A DNA stretch of 64,000 bases from ZC4RG35 sp040878345 (GTDB taxonomy: Bacteria; Actinomycetota; Acidimicrobiia; Spongiisociales; ZC4RG35). The notes under the pieces are model-generated. The model had not been told where the DNA came from, did no database searches, and saw nothing but the letters and a program-made list of their open reading frames with translations. The stretch is from NCBI GenBank assembly GCA_040878345.1, contig JBBDML010000018.1, forward strand, positions 260,365-324,364, given 5' to 3'. This document shows positions 41,582-49,097 of the stretch, piece after piece. The position numbers and the translations under genes were made by a program. Positions within the stretch are counted from its first letter, which is position 1, and each line of letters begins with the position of its first letter.

Positions 41582-43022
41582 CAGAGGCAAGGTCGAGGAG
41601 GAATCCGGGGAAAATTCCCCAACCGATGGTGGCGGCAACCGCGAGCAGGACGACCCACCGCACCGGGACCGGTACCGCCGTCTCGGCACCCTCTGCGTCC
41701 TCCATGTACATGGTGACGATGATTCTCAGATAGAAGGCAAGAGCGATCACCGAGGCGAGCACGGCGATGATCACCAGCCAATGCTGGCCGCGGTCCCAGG
41801 CACCGGAGAAGACCCCGAACTTGGCGACGAATCCGGCGGTGAGGGGCATACCCGCCATCCCGAGGAGGAGCACCGAGAAACCCGCGGCCAGACCCGGGCT
41901 CTTTGCAGCCAACCCCTTGTAGTCGCTCAATTCGGATGCGGTGACCGCCGGGCCGCTCACCGCGGAGACCACTGCGAAGGCCCCCACCAGTTGTAGTGCG
42001 TATACAGCCACATAGAAGAGAACCCCATCGCTGACGGCCCCGACCACCCCGGTCATGATGAACCCGGCATGGGCCACGCCGGAATAGGCCAGCATCCTCT
42101 TGACGTCACTCTGCACCAGGGCGACCACGGAGCCGAGAAGCATCGAGAGGGCGGCGATGCCTCCCATCACCGGCACCCAGCTCGCCTCCAGCTCGACGAC
42201 ACCGGTGAGGAAGATCCGCGCCATCGCGGCGAAACCGGCGACCTTGGCCACACCGGCCAAGTAGCCCACCAGCCCGGCAGGGGCACCCTGGTAGACGTCT
42301 GGGGCCCAGGCATGAAAGGGGGCGGCCGACACCTTGAACCCGAGGCCAACGATGATCAGTCCCAGCCCGACCATGAGCACCGCCGGGTTGGCCACCACCA
42401 CCCGGGAGAAGAACTCCCGGATCGCAATGATTTCCAGCTCACCGGTCCCCGCGTAGAGCAGGGCGACGCCATAGACGAAGATCGCCGATGCGAACGAGCC
42501 CAGGAGGAAGTACTTCATGGCGGCCTCGTCGGAGCCGGCCCGCTCCCGGGTCAACCCGGCGAGGACGTAGAGGGCGATCGAGCCCACCTCGAGGCCGAGG
42601 AACAGCATCACCAGGTTGTTCGACGACACCATGAGAGAGAACCCGGCGGTGGCGAGCAGGACCAGGGCGATGGCCTCTGCGCCCCTCCGGCCGGTCGACT
42701 CGATCAACCGCCATCCGGAGACCAGGCCCATGGCGGTCACCGCCAGAAGGGCGAGGCGCCCGAACACGGCGAACCCATCCATCACGATCAGCCCCGAGAA
42801 GACGACCAGATCCGCAGCGAGATCCGCACGGACCACGTCAGCCACCTCGATCCACTGCACCACGGTGACACCGGTGGCCAGGAAGATGGCCAACCCGGCG
42901 GCGCCGCCCAACACCCAGGCGGGCGGCTTCCACTCCACGTCGACCAAGAGCACCACCCCCGCTCCCAAGGCGAGAAGCAGCTCGGGGAGGATCGCCAGCC
43001 AGCTGACCTCAGGAGTCGTCAT
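41565..43022 (-). CDS. nuoN: complex I subunit N, locus 2
   Basis: Antiporter-like membrane subunit (485 residues). Segments: KVSAAPFHAWAPDVYQGAPA, MLAYSGVAHAGFIMTG and AGMPLTAGFVAKFGVF. It overlaps nuoM as ATGA and is overlapped by the bactofilin-like gene. It is only distantly similar to the locus 1 NuoN, so the two loci are not a recent duplication. Confidence 0.93.
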   Translation of the reverse strand: MTTPEVSWLAILPELLLALGAGVVLLVDVEWKPPAWVLGGAAGLAIFLATGVTVVQWIEVADVVRADLAADLVVFSGLIVMDGFAVFGRLALLAVTAMGLVSGWRLIESTGRRGAEAIALVLLATAGFSLMVSSNNLVMLFLGLEVGSIALYVLAGLTRERAGSDEAAMKYFLLGSFASAIFVYGVALLYAGTGELEIIAIREFFSRVVVANPAVLMVGLGLIIVGLGFKVSAAPFHAWAPDVYQGAPAGLVGYLAGVAKVAGFAAMARIFLTGVVELEASWVPVMGGIAALSMLLGSVVALVQSDVKRMLAYSGVAHAGFIMTGVVGAVSDGVLFYVAVYALQLVGAFAVVSAVSGPAVTASELSDYKGLAAKSPGLAAGFSVLLLGMAGMPLTAGFVAKFGVFSGAWDRGQHWLVIIAVLASVIALAFYLRIIVTMYMEDAEGAETAVPVPVRWVVLLAVAATIGWGIFPGFLLDLASDALAL

Positions 43023-44542
43023 CGGCCGACCACCAGGACATCTTCGAGACGGCCCGGGTAGGAGACGGTGAACCCGGTGCTGGCCTCGATACGGTCCAGA
43101 GTCGACTCGGTGGACGGGGCGATCCGGTCGAGCAGCAGCCCCGGGTAGAGACCGATGACCACCACCAATGCCGCCAGCGGGGCGAGCAGAGCCAACTCGC
43201 GGATGCTGAGGTCCGACAACACCCGGTTCTCCTCACTCCGAGGCAGACCGGTGAAGACCCTCTGATAGGCCCACAACAGGTAGATGGCGGCCAGGATGAC
43301 CCCGAGGGCGGCGAGCACGGCGAGCGGAGCAAGTGTGGCGTAGCTGCCGATCAACACCAGGAACTCACCGATGAACCCGTTGAGCCCGGGCAGACCGATG
43401 GAGGCGAACACCATGAAGAGGAAGAAGCCCGACAACCGCGGCATCACCTTCTGCAGGCCATCCAATTCGGAGATCTGCTTGGTGTGCCTTCGGTCATAGA
43501 TCATCCCCACCAGGAGGAACAAGGCCCCGGTGGTGAGGCCATGGTTGACGTTTTGGATGACCGCACCCTGAAGCGAGCCCGAGGTGAGGGCAAAGGTGCC
43601 GAGGACGACGAACCCGAGATGGCTGACCGACGAGTAGGCCACCAGCCGTTTCAGGTCGGGTTGGACGATCGCCACCACCGCCCCGTAGATGATCCCGACC
43701 ACGGCAAGCGTGCCCATGATCCACACCGAGTCGACCGATGCCTGGGGGAACAGGCCGAGGTTGAAACGGATCAGCCCATAAGTGCCCAGCTTCAGGAGCA
43801 CCCCCGCCAGCAGGATCGACCCGGCGGTGGGCGCCTCGGTGTGAGCGTCGGGGAGCCAGGTGTGCAATGGGAAGAGTGGGACCTTGACCGCGAAGGCCAG
43901 GGCAAACCCGGCGAAGAGCCACCGCTCGGTGCCGGCTGAGATGTCGAGTCGCATCAGGTCGGCGAGGTCGAATGACGGGGCCCCTGCCTGGGCATTGTGG
44001 ATCAGGGCCAGGGCGATGATCCCGGCCAGCATCAATGCCGAGCCAAAAGCGGTGTAGATGAAGAACTTGAAGGCGGCGTAGACCCGGCGCTCACTCCCCC
44101 AGATCCCGATGATGAAGTACATGGGAATCAGCACCGCCTCGAAGAAGACGAAGAACAGGAAGAGATCGGTGGCGAGGAAGGCTCCGATCATCCCTGCCTC
44201 GAGGAGGAGGGTCAGGGCGACGAACTCCTTGACCCGCCTGGTGATGGTGGTCGAGGCGCCGAGGGAGATCGGTATCAGCAAGGCGGTCAGGACCACCATC
44301 GGCATCGAGATCCCATCGACACCGAGCCTCCACCCGATGCCCCAGGGGCGATACCAGGCGAGGTCCTCGGCGAACTGATAGCCGGCCACCGGATCGAAGG
44401 CCCAGAACAGGTAGCCGGCGAGCGTCAGGGTGATCATGGAGAGCCCGATGCCCAGGGGCAGATGAAGCTCACGCCTGCGCGCCGGGACCAGCGCCACCAC
44501 CACCGCTCCCACCATGGGTGTCAGGATCAGTGCGGTCAGCAT
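43019..44542 (-). CDS. nuoM: complex I subunit M, locus 2
   Basis: Antiporter-like membrane subunit (507 residues). Markers: FFEAVLIPMYFIIGIWG, VKVPLFPLHTWLPDAHTEAP, LVAYSSVSHLGFVVLG, GLPGLNGFIGEFLVL. I start at MLTALILTPMVGAV, whose ATG shares one base with the nuoL stop; the open frame upstream lies inside nuoL and is not protein-like. Confidence 0.95.
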   Translation of the reverse strand: MLTALILTPMVGAVVVALVPARRRELHLPLGIGLSMITLTLAGYLFWAFDPVAGYQFAEDLAWYRPWGIGWRLGVDGISMPMVVLTALLIPISLGASTTITRRVKEFVALTLLLEAGMIGAFLATDLFLFFVFFEAVLIPMYFIIGIWGSERRVYAAFKFFIYTAFGSALMLAGIIALALIHNAQAGAPSFDLADLMRLDISAGTERWLFAGFALAFAVKVPLFPLHTWLPDAHTEAPTAGSILLAGVLLKLGTYGLIRFNLGLFPQASVDSVWIMGTLAVVGIIYGAVVAIVQPDLKRLVAYSSVSHLGFVVLGTFALTSGSLQGAVIQNVNHGLTTGALFLLVGMIYDRRHTKQISELDGLQKVMPRLSGFFLFMVFASIGLPGLNGFIGEFLVLIGSYATLAPLAVLAALGVILAAIYLLWAYQRVFTGLPRSEENRVLSDLSIRELALLAPLAALVVVIGLYPGLLLDRIAPSTESTLDRIEASTGFTVSYPGRLEDVLVVGR

Positions 44543-46425
44543 CACACCCCTCCTGCCACCAGCCAGATGACCACGGCGATCGTCCCGGCGAGCAAGAATG
44601 CGGCATAGCTGCGCACCTGACCGGTTTGTGCCAGACGTGCCCGGGCGCCCAACTCCCTGAACGCCCGCCCCACCCCGTTGACTGCGCCATCGATCAGCCC
44701 CGTGTCCACGGAGAAGGCAGCGACCTCGGCGAGCTTTTTCCCGGGGGCGACGAGCGCAGACCCGTAGATGTCGTCGACCCCGTAGGCCTCCTCCCAGATG
44801 CCCCAGATCGGCTGGAAACCCGCCTCGAAGCCCACCCAGAGCTCTTCGGGGCGGTTGTAGGCCAGATAGGCGGCTGCGATCCCGGCCAACCCGGCGAGCA
44901 CCGCAACCGCCGCCAGCACGATGAACATCAGCCAGCCCTCCGGCGGGTGCTGCACCGACAAGCCCTCGTAGACCGGGTCGAGGAAGTGCTCGAGGGTGGT
45001 ACGCAGCGGGGTGTTGACCAGGCCCCCGACCACGGTCAGCCCGGCCAGCGCCACCAGCGGGACGGTCATCACCCGGGGGCCATCGTGGGGGTCCGCCCCC
45101 GGGTCCCATCTCGGCTCGCCCATGAACACCAGCACCCACTGGCGTGTCATGTAGAAAGCAGTGAGAAGGGCGGTGACCAATCCCAGCACCCAGAGTGCGG
45201 AGTACCACCCGCCGCGTCCGAAGAGGCTGGCCAAGACCTCGTCCTTGGACCAGAACCCGGCCAGTGGTGGGATGCCGGCGATCGCCGCCGTGGCTATCCC
45301 CATGGTGACCGCGGTGACAGGCATCTTTTTGAGCAGCCCGCCCATCTTCCGCATGTCCTGCTGGTCGCCCAGGGCATGGATCACGGCACCGGCTCCGAGG
45401 AAGAGCAATGCCTTGAAGAAGGCATGCGTCATGAGGTGGAACAGGCCTGCCATGTAGGCGGTGGCGCCGACCGCCATGAACATGTACCCGAGCTGGGAGA
45501 TGGTCGAGTAGGCCAGGACCCTCTTGATGTCGGTCTGCGCCAAGGCGATTGTCGCCGCCCAAATCGCGGTGAGCGCTCCAATGGTCGCCACCGTGACTTG
45601 TGCGGTTGGTGACATCTCGAAGATGGCGGCCGACCGGGCGATCAGATACACGCCGGCGGTGACCATCGTGGCCGCATGGATCAGCGCGGACACCGGGGTG
45701 GGGCCCTCCATCGCGTCCGGGAGCCAGACGTAGAGCGGGATCTGCGCCGACTTGCCCGCCGCCGCGAGCAGGAAGAGCAGGCCGATTGCGGTGGCCCAAC
45801 CGGTACCAAGCTCGCCAGCCCTCTCGAAGACGCCGGAGTATGAGAGGGTGCCGAACGTGGTGAACACCAGCATCAGCCCGACCATGAGGCCGAAGTCACC
45901 GATCCTGTTGACCACGAACGCCTTCTTGGCGGCCCCGGCGGCTGCCTCCCTGGTGAACCAGAACCCGATCAGCAGGTAAGAGCAGAGACCGACCAGCTCC
46001 CAGCCGAGGAACAACATGCCGTAGTTGCCGGCCAGCACCAGGATCAGCATCGAAGCGGCGAACAGGTTGAGATTGGTGAAGAACCTGTGGAACCCGTGAT
46101 CCCCATGCATGTAGCCGATGGCAAACAGGTGGATCAGGGCGCCCACGCCGGTGACGATCAACGTCATCAGCGCCGACAAGGGGTCCCAGAGGATCTCGAG
46201 ATTGGCTCCGATTGCGGGCATCCATTCCCAGAGCAACACGGTGGTGCCCCGGTCCCCGCCCCTGACGAACGGAAGGGCCTCGACCAGGGCGATGAGGAAC
46301 GAGCCACCGACGGCTGTGGTGGCCAGCCATCCGGCCATTGGCTCCCTGAGGAAGCGCCCGAAGAAGTGCAGCCCGATCGCCCCGGCCAGCGGCAGGGCGA
46401 TTATCAGCCAGAGTAAGTCAGCCAC
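44542..46425 (-). CDS. nuoL: complex I subunit L, locus 2
   Basis: Antiporter-like subunit with C-terminal lateral helix (627 residues). Markers: LFLGWELVGLCSYLLIGFWF, SAQIPLYVWLPDAMEGPTPV, LAYSTISQLGYMFMAVG. I start at the GTG of VADLLWLIIALPLAGAI (46425); anything further upstream is the GTAC repeat. The gap to nuoK is the only substantial one between nuo genes in this operon. Confidence 0.94.
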   Translation of the reverse strand: MADLLWLIIALPLAGAIGLHFFGRFLREPMAGWLATTAVGGSFLIALVEALPFVRGGDRGTTVLLWEWMPAIGANLEILWDPLSALMTLIVTGVGALIHLFAIGYMHGDHGFHRFFTNLNLFAASMLILVLAGNYGMLFLGWELVGLCSYLLIGFWFTREAAAGAAKKAFVVNRIGDFGLMVGLMLVFTTFGTLSYSGVFERAGELGTGWATAIGLLFLLAAAGKSAQIPLYVWLPDAMEGPTPVSALIHAATMVTAGVYLIARSAAIFEMSPTAQVTVATIGALTAIWAATIALAQTDIKRVLAYSTISQLGYMFMAVGATAYMAGLFHLMTHAFFKALLFLGAGAVIHALGDQQDMRKMGGLLKKMPVTAVTMGIATAAIAGIPPLAGFWSKDEVLASLFGRGGWYSALWVLGLVTALLTAFYMTRQWVLVFMGEPRWDPGADPHDGPRVMTVPLVALAGLTVVGGLVNTPLRTTLEHFLDPVYEGLSVQHPPEGWLMFIVLAAVAVLAGLAGIAAAYLAYNRPEELWVGFEAGFQPIWGIWEEAYGVDDIYGSALVAPGKKLAEVAAFSVDTGLIDGAVNGVGRAFRELGARARLAQTGQVRSYAAFLLAGTIAVVIWLVAGGV

Positions 46426-46441
46426 GGATGACTTTCTCTGA

Positions 46442-46512
46442 GTACTGAGTAATGGGTACTGAGTACATGTTGAAGGGGACTGTCCCAGTACCAAGTACCA
46501 AGTACCAAGTAC
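46442..46512. repeat. GTAC heptad repeat, copy E (nuoK-nuoL gap, locus 2)
   Basis: GTAC at 46442, 46456, 46463 (degenerate unit at 46449), then 46488, 46495, 46502, 46509, phased by seven. The left half reads GAGTACT-like units and the right half CCAAGTA units. It occupies the same junction as copy C in locus 1. Confidence 0.9.
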
Positions 46513-46539
46513 AGCTGATGATGGAACGCAGTTCCATCA

Positions 46540-46842
46540 TCAGCCCTTCAGCTCGCTCAACTCGTCGACCGAAGCGGTGGACATGAGCCGGAAGATCGAG
46601 ACGATGATGGCCAGGCCGACGACTACCTCGGCAGCGGCCACGACGAGGATGAAGAACACCGCGACCTGGCCGTTGATGTCGTTGAGTGCCCTGCCGGCCG
46701 CGATCAGGGTCAGATTGACCGCGTTGAGCATCAACTCGATGCACATGAACATCACCAATGCGTTGCGACGGATCAGCAGCCCCATGGCCCCGATCACGAA
46801 CAGCGCCGCCGCCAGCGCCATGTACCAGCCCGGGTCCACCAT
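46540..46842 (-). CDS. nuoK: complex I subunit K, locus 2
   Basis: 100-residue, three-helix subunit with the two conserved Glu residues in CIELMLNAVN and VVAAAEVVVGL. The ATG shares one base with the nuoJ stop. Confidence 0.95.
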   Translation of the reverse strand: MVDPGWYMALAAALFVIGAMGLLIRRNALVMFMCIELMLNAVNLTLIAAGRALNDINGQVAVFFILVVAAAEVVVGLAIIVSIFRLMSTASVDELSELKG

Positions 46843-47360
46843 CAGCCTTCCCTCCTCCGATAGTGGGCGAGGGCGATAGCGCCTGCTGCGGCGATGGTGA
46901 GCAGGAGGGCGGTGGTCTCGAACGCCAGCACCCAGTCGGTGAACATAGGTCGAGCGATCCTCTCAACCGTCCCGTTGGTGGCATCCACCGAGATCGCGGT
47001 TGCCGCCGGGACCCAATCGAAGCCGGCCAGGGTGAGAGTGGCGGCGACGACCACGATGAGGCCCCCGATGGCCAGGGTCAGGGGTCTCTGGTAGGGCAGG
47101 CGCTCGTCACGGTCTTCGCTCTTGTCGACCCCTATCAACATGATCACGAAGAGGAACAAGGTCATAACCGCGCCTGCGTAGACGATGACCTGGACCGCGG
47201 CCACGGCATGGGCCAGCTGCGCCACGTAGAGCACAGCCACCGAGAACAGGGTGGCGAGGAGGCCTATCGCCGAGTAGACCGGGTTGCGGGCGATCACCAC
47301 GGTGAGGGCCCCGGCCAAAGCCGCCACCGCCATCAGCACGAAGATCACCGCCTCAGCCAT
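46842..47360 (-). CDS. nuoJ: complex I subunit J, locus 2
   Basis: 172-residue membrane subunit with five helices. RNPVYSAIGLLATLFSVAVL and VQVIVYAGAVMTLFLFVIML are the typical NuoJ segments. It overlaps nuoI by eight bases. Confidence 0.94.
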   Translation of the reverse strand: MAEAVIFVLMAVAALAGALTVVIARNPVYSAIGLLATLFSVAVLYVAQLAHAVAAVQVIVYAGAVMTLFLFVIMLIGVDKSEDRDERLPYQRPLTLAIGGLIVVVAATLTLAGFDWVPAATAISVDATNGTVERIARPMFTDWVLAFETTALLLTIAAAGAIALAHYRRREG

Positions 47361-48003
47361 CGGAGGCCCCGGTTCTCCGGTCTCGCTCCACTTGTGACGG
47401 TTCAGGGGCCCAATCGCCTGTGCCGGGGGTCCCCCTCCACATCACCTCCCCCTCATAGGCGGCGACTCCAGACGGGGCGGTGGCCTTGACCCACCCGTCG
47501 GCGGCATCCAGCTCGGCGAGATCTGCCATGGGGTCCTCTGGGAACATGTGGGGCACGTGTCCCTGCTCGTCCATGAGGAGCGTCTCCCTGGTGTAGATGG
47601 CGTCCTGACGGTTGGTGGTGGACATCTCGAAGAGGTGGGTCATGGTGATCGCCTCGGTGGGGCATGCTTCTACACAGAGCCCGCAGAAGATGCAGCGGAG
47701 CATGTTGATCTCATAGACGAAACCGAAACGCTCACCCGGGGAGGTTGGGCTCTCGGGGTCGTTGTCCATGCCTCGCACATAGATGCAGTCCGCGGGACAG
47801 GCGCCGGCGCACAGCTCGCACCCGATACATTTCTCCATACCGTCCGGGTAGCGGTTGAGGACATGACGGCCATGGAATCGCTGTGGCTTCCCGCGCCTCT
47901 CCTGGGGATAGCGGGTGGTCACCATCTCCTTACCCGAGATGGTGCGGAGCATCACCTTTCCGGTGACCCGCAGACCCTTGAGGAAGTCGGTGAACACACC
48001 CAT
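47353..48003 (-). CDS. nuoI: complex I subunit I, locus 2 (2x[4Fe-4S])
   Basis: Two [4Fe-4S] clusters: CIGCELCAGACPADC and CIFCGLCVEACP. At 216 residues it is longer than the usual 160-180, because of a C-terminal tail (LMDEQGHVPHMFPEDPMADL onward). The ATG lies two bases after the nuoH stop. The upstream open frame is a shadow of nuoH. Confidence 0.95.
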   Translation of the reverse strand: MGVFTDFLKGLRVTGKVMLRTISGKEMVTTRYPQERRGKPQRFHGRHVLNRYPDGMEKCIGCELCAGACPADCIYVRGMDNDPESPTSPGERFGFVYEINMLRCIFCGLCVEACPTEAITMTHLFEMSTTNRQDAIYTRETLLMDEQGHVPHMFPEDPMADLAELDAADGWVKATAPSGVAAYEGEVMWRGTPGTGDWAPEPSQVERDRRTGASDG

Positions 48004-48005
48004 CG

Positions 48006-49097
48006 CTAACTCCAGGGCGCTCCGAACTGACGCCACCCCATCACCACCGACGACACCATCAGCCAGGTGAGCGCCGCAGGTATCAACCGCTTCCATCCCA
48101 GTGTCATCAATTGGTCGTAGCGGAGTCGCGGCAGGGTGGCCCTGATCCAGAAGAAGAGGAAGACGACGAAGTAGGTCTTGAGCAGGAACCAGGCCGTTGG
48201 GAGCACCGCCGAGATGAACCCGGGTACGAGCCCGTCGAAAGTCGGCCCGTTCCAGCCCCCCAGGAACAGCGTGGCGGCGATCGCCGACATCGAGAAGATG
48301 TTCACGTACTCGGCCAGGAAGAACATCGCGAACCTCACCCCTGAGTACTCGGCGTGGAATCCGACGATCTCCTGCTCTGCCTCGACCAGGTCGAAGGGTG
48401 CCCTGTTGGTCTCGGCGACGATCGCGATGAGGAAGATGGCGAATGCGGCGATCTGAGGGAAGAGATTCCAGCGGGGGACGAATGAGAAGAAGGGGAGGAT
48501 GTCGCCCCAGTTCCCCGATTGGCGAGCCACGATCTCGCTCAGGGACAGGGTGCCCCCGTCTCCCTGGGTAGCCGAGAACACCACAACCGCCACCATGGAC
48601 AGGCCCATGGCCGCTTCGTAGGAGATCGCTTGAGCGGTGGCTCGGACCGCGCCGAGAAGTGGGTACTTCGAGCCCGATGACCACCCGGCGAGGACGACTG
48701 CGTATACCGCCATCGAAGACATGGCGAGGATGAAGAGGAGGCCGATGTTGAGGTCGGCGCCTTGGAGCGCCACCTCGTGCCCGCCGAGGGTGAAAGGTCT
48801 GCCCCAAGGGACCATCATGAAGATGAGGAAGGCCGGGACCACGGCCAGGAAAGGGGCGAGGAGGTACATGCCCAGCTCCACCTTGCGGGGGGTGATCGCC
48901 TCCTTGAAGAACAGCTTGAGCCCATCGGCCAAGGTTTGGAGGATCCCCCAGGGCCCGGCCCTGTCGGGCCCGACCCGGTTCTGCATGTCGGCCAGGACCT
49001 TGCGCTCGGCCCAGACGTTGATCAGGGTGACGATCAGGAGCAGGCCGAAGGTGAGCACCACTCGGAGCACCACGATGCCGATCTCTGCCCCGCTCAC
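48006..49097 (-). CDS. nuoH: complex I subunit H, locus 2
   Basis: Quinone-cavity membrane subunit (363 residues). Markers: WAERKVLADMQNRVGPDRAG, ETNRAPFDLVEAEQEIVGF, HAEYSGVRFAMFFLAEY, LFLGGW. The insert between helices with GQGD-like polar residues (SATQGDGGTLSLSEIVARQS) lengthens it slightly. The GTG start overlaps the nuoG stop. Confidence 0.95.
   Translation of the reverse strand: MSGAEIGIVVLRVVLTFGLLLIVTLINVWAERKVLADMQNRVGPDRAGPWGILQTLADGLKLFFKEAITPRKVELGMYLLAPFLAVVPAFLIFMMVPWGRPFTLGGHEVALQGADLNIGLLFILAMSSMAVYAVVLAGWSSGSKYPLLGAVRATAQAISYEAAMGLSMVAVVVFSATQGDGGTLSLSEIVARQSGNWGDILPFFSFVPRWNLFPQIAAFAIFLIAIVAETNRAPFDLVEAEQEIVGFHAEYSGVRFAMFFLAEYVNIFSMSAIAATLFLGGWNGPTFDGLVPGFISAVLPTAWFLLKTYFVVFLFFWIRATLPRLRYDQLMTLGWKRLIPAALTWLMVSSVVMGWRQFGAPWS

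Noticed and set aside
25241..46425. Double-nuoM (2M) complex I
   Set aside because: Each locus has a single nuoM between nuoL and nuoN, so the extra-pump type is not present.
26726..46539. GTAC repeats as CRISPR arrays
   Set aside because: Unit of seven bases with no spacers and no cas genes nearby; they are short phased repeats, not CRISPR.
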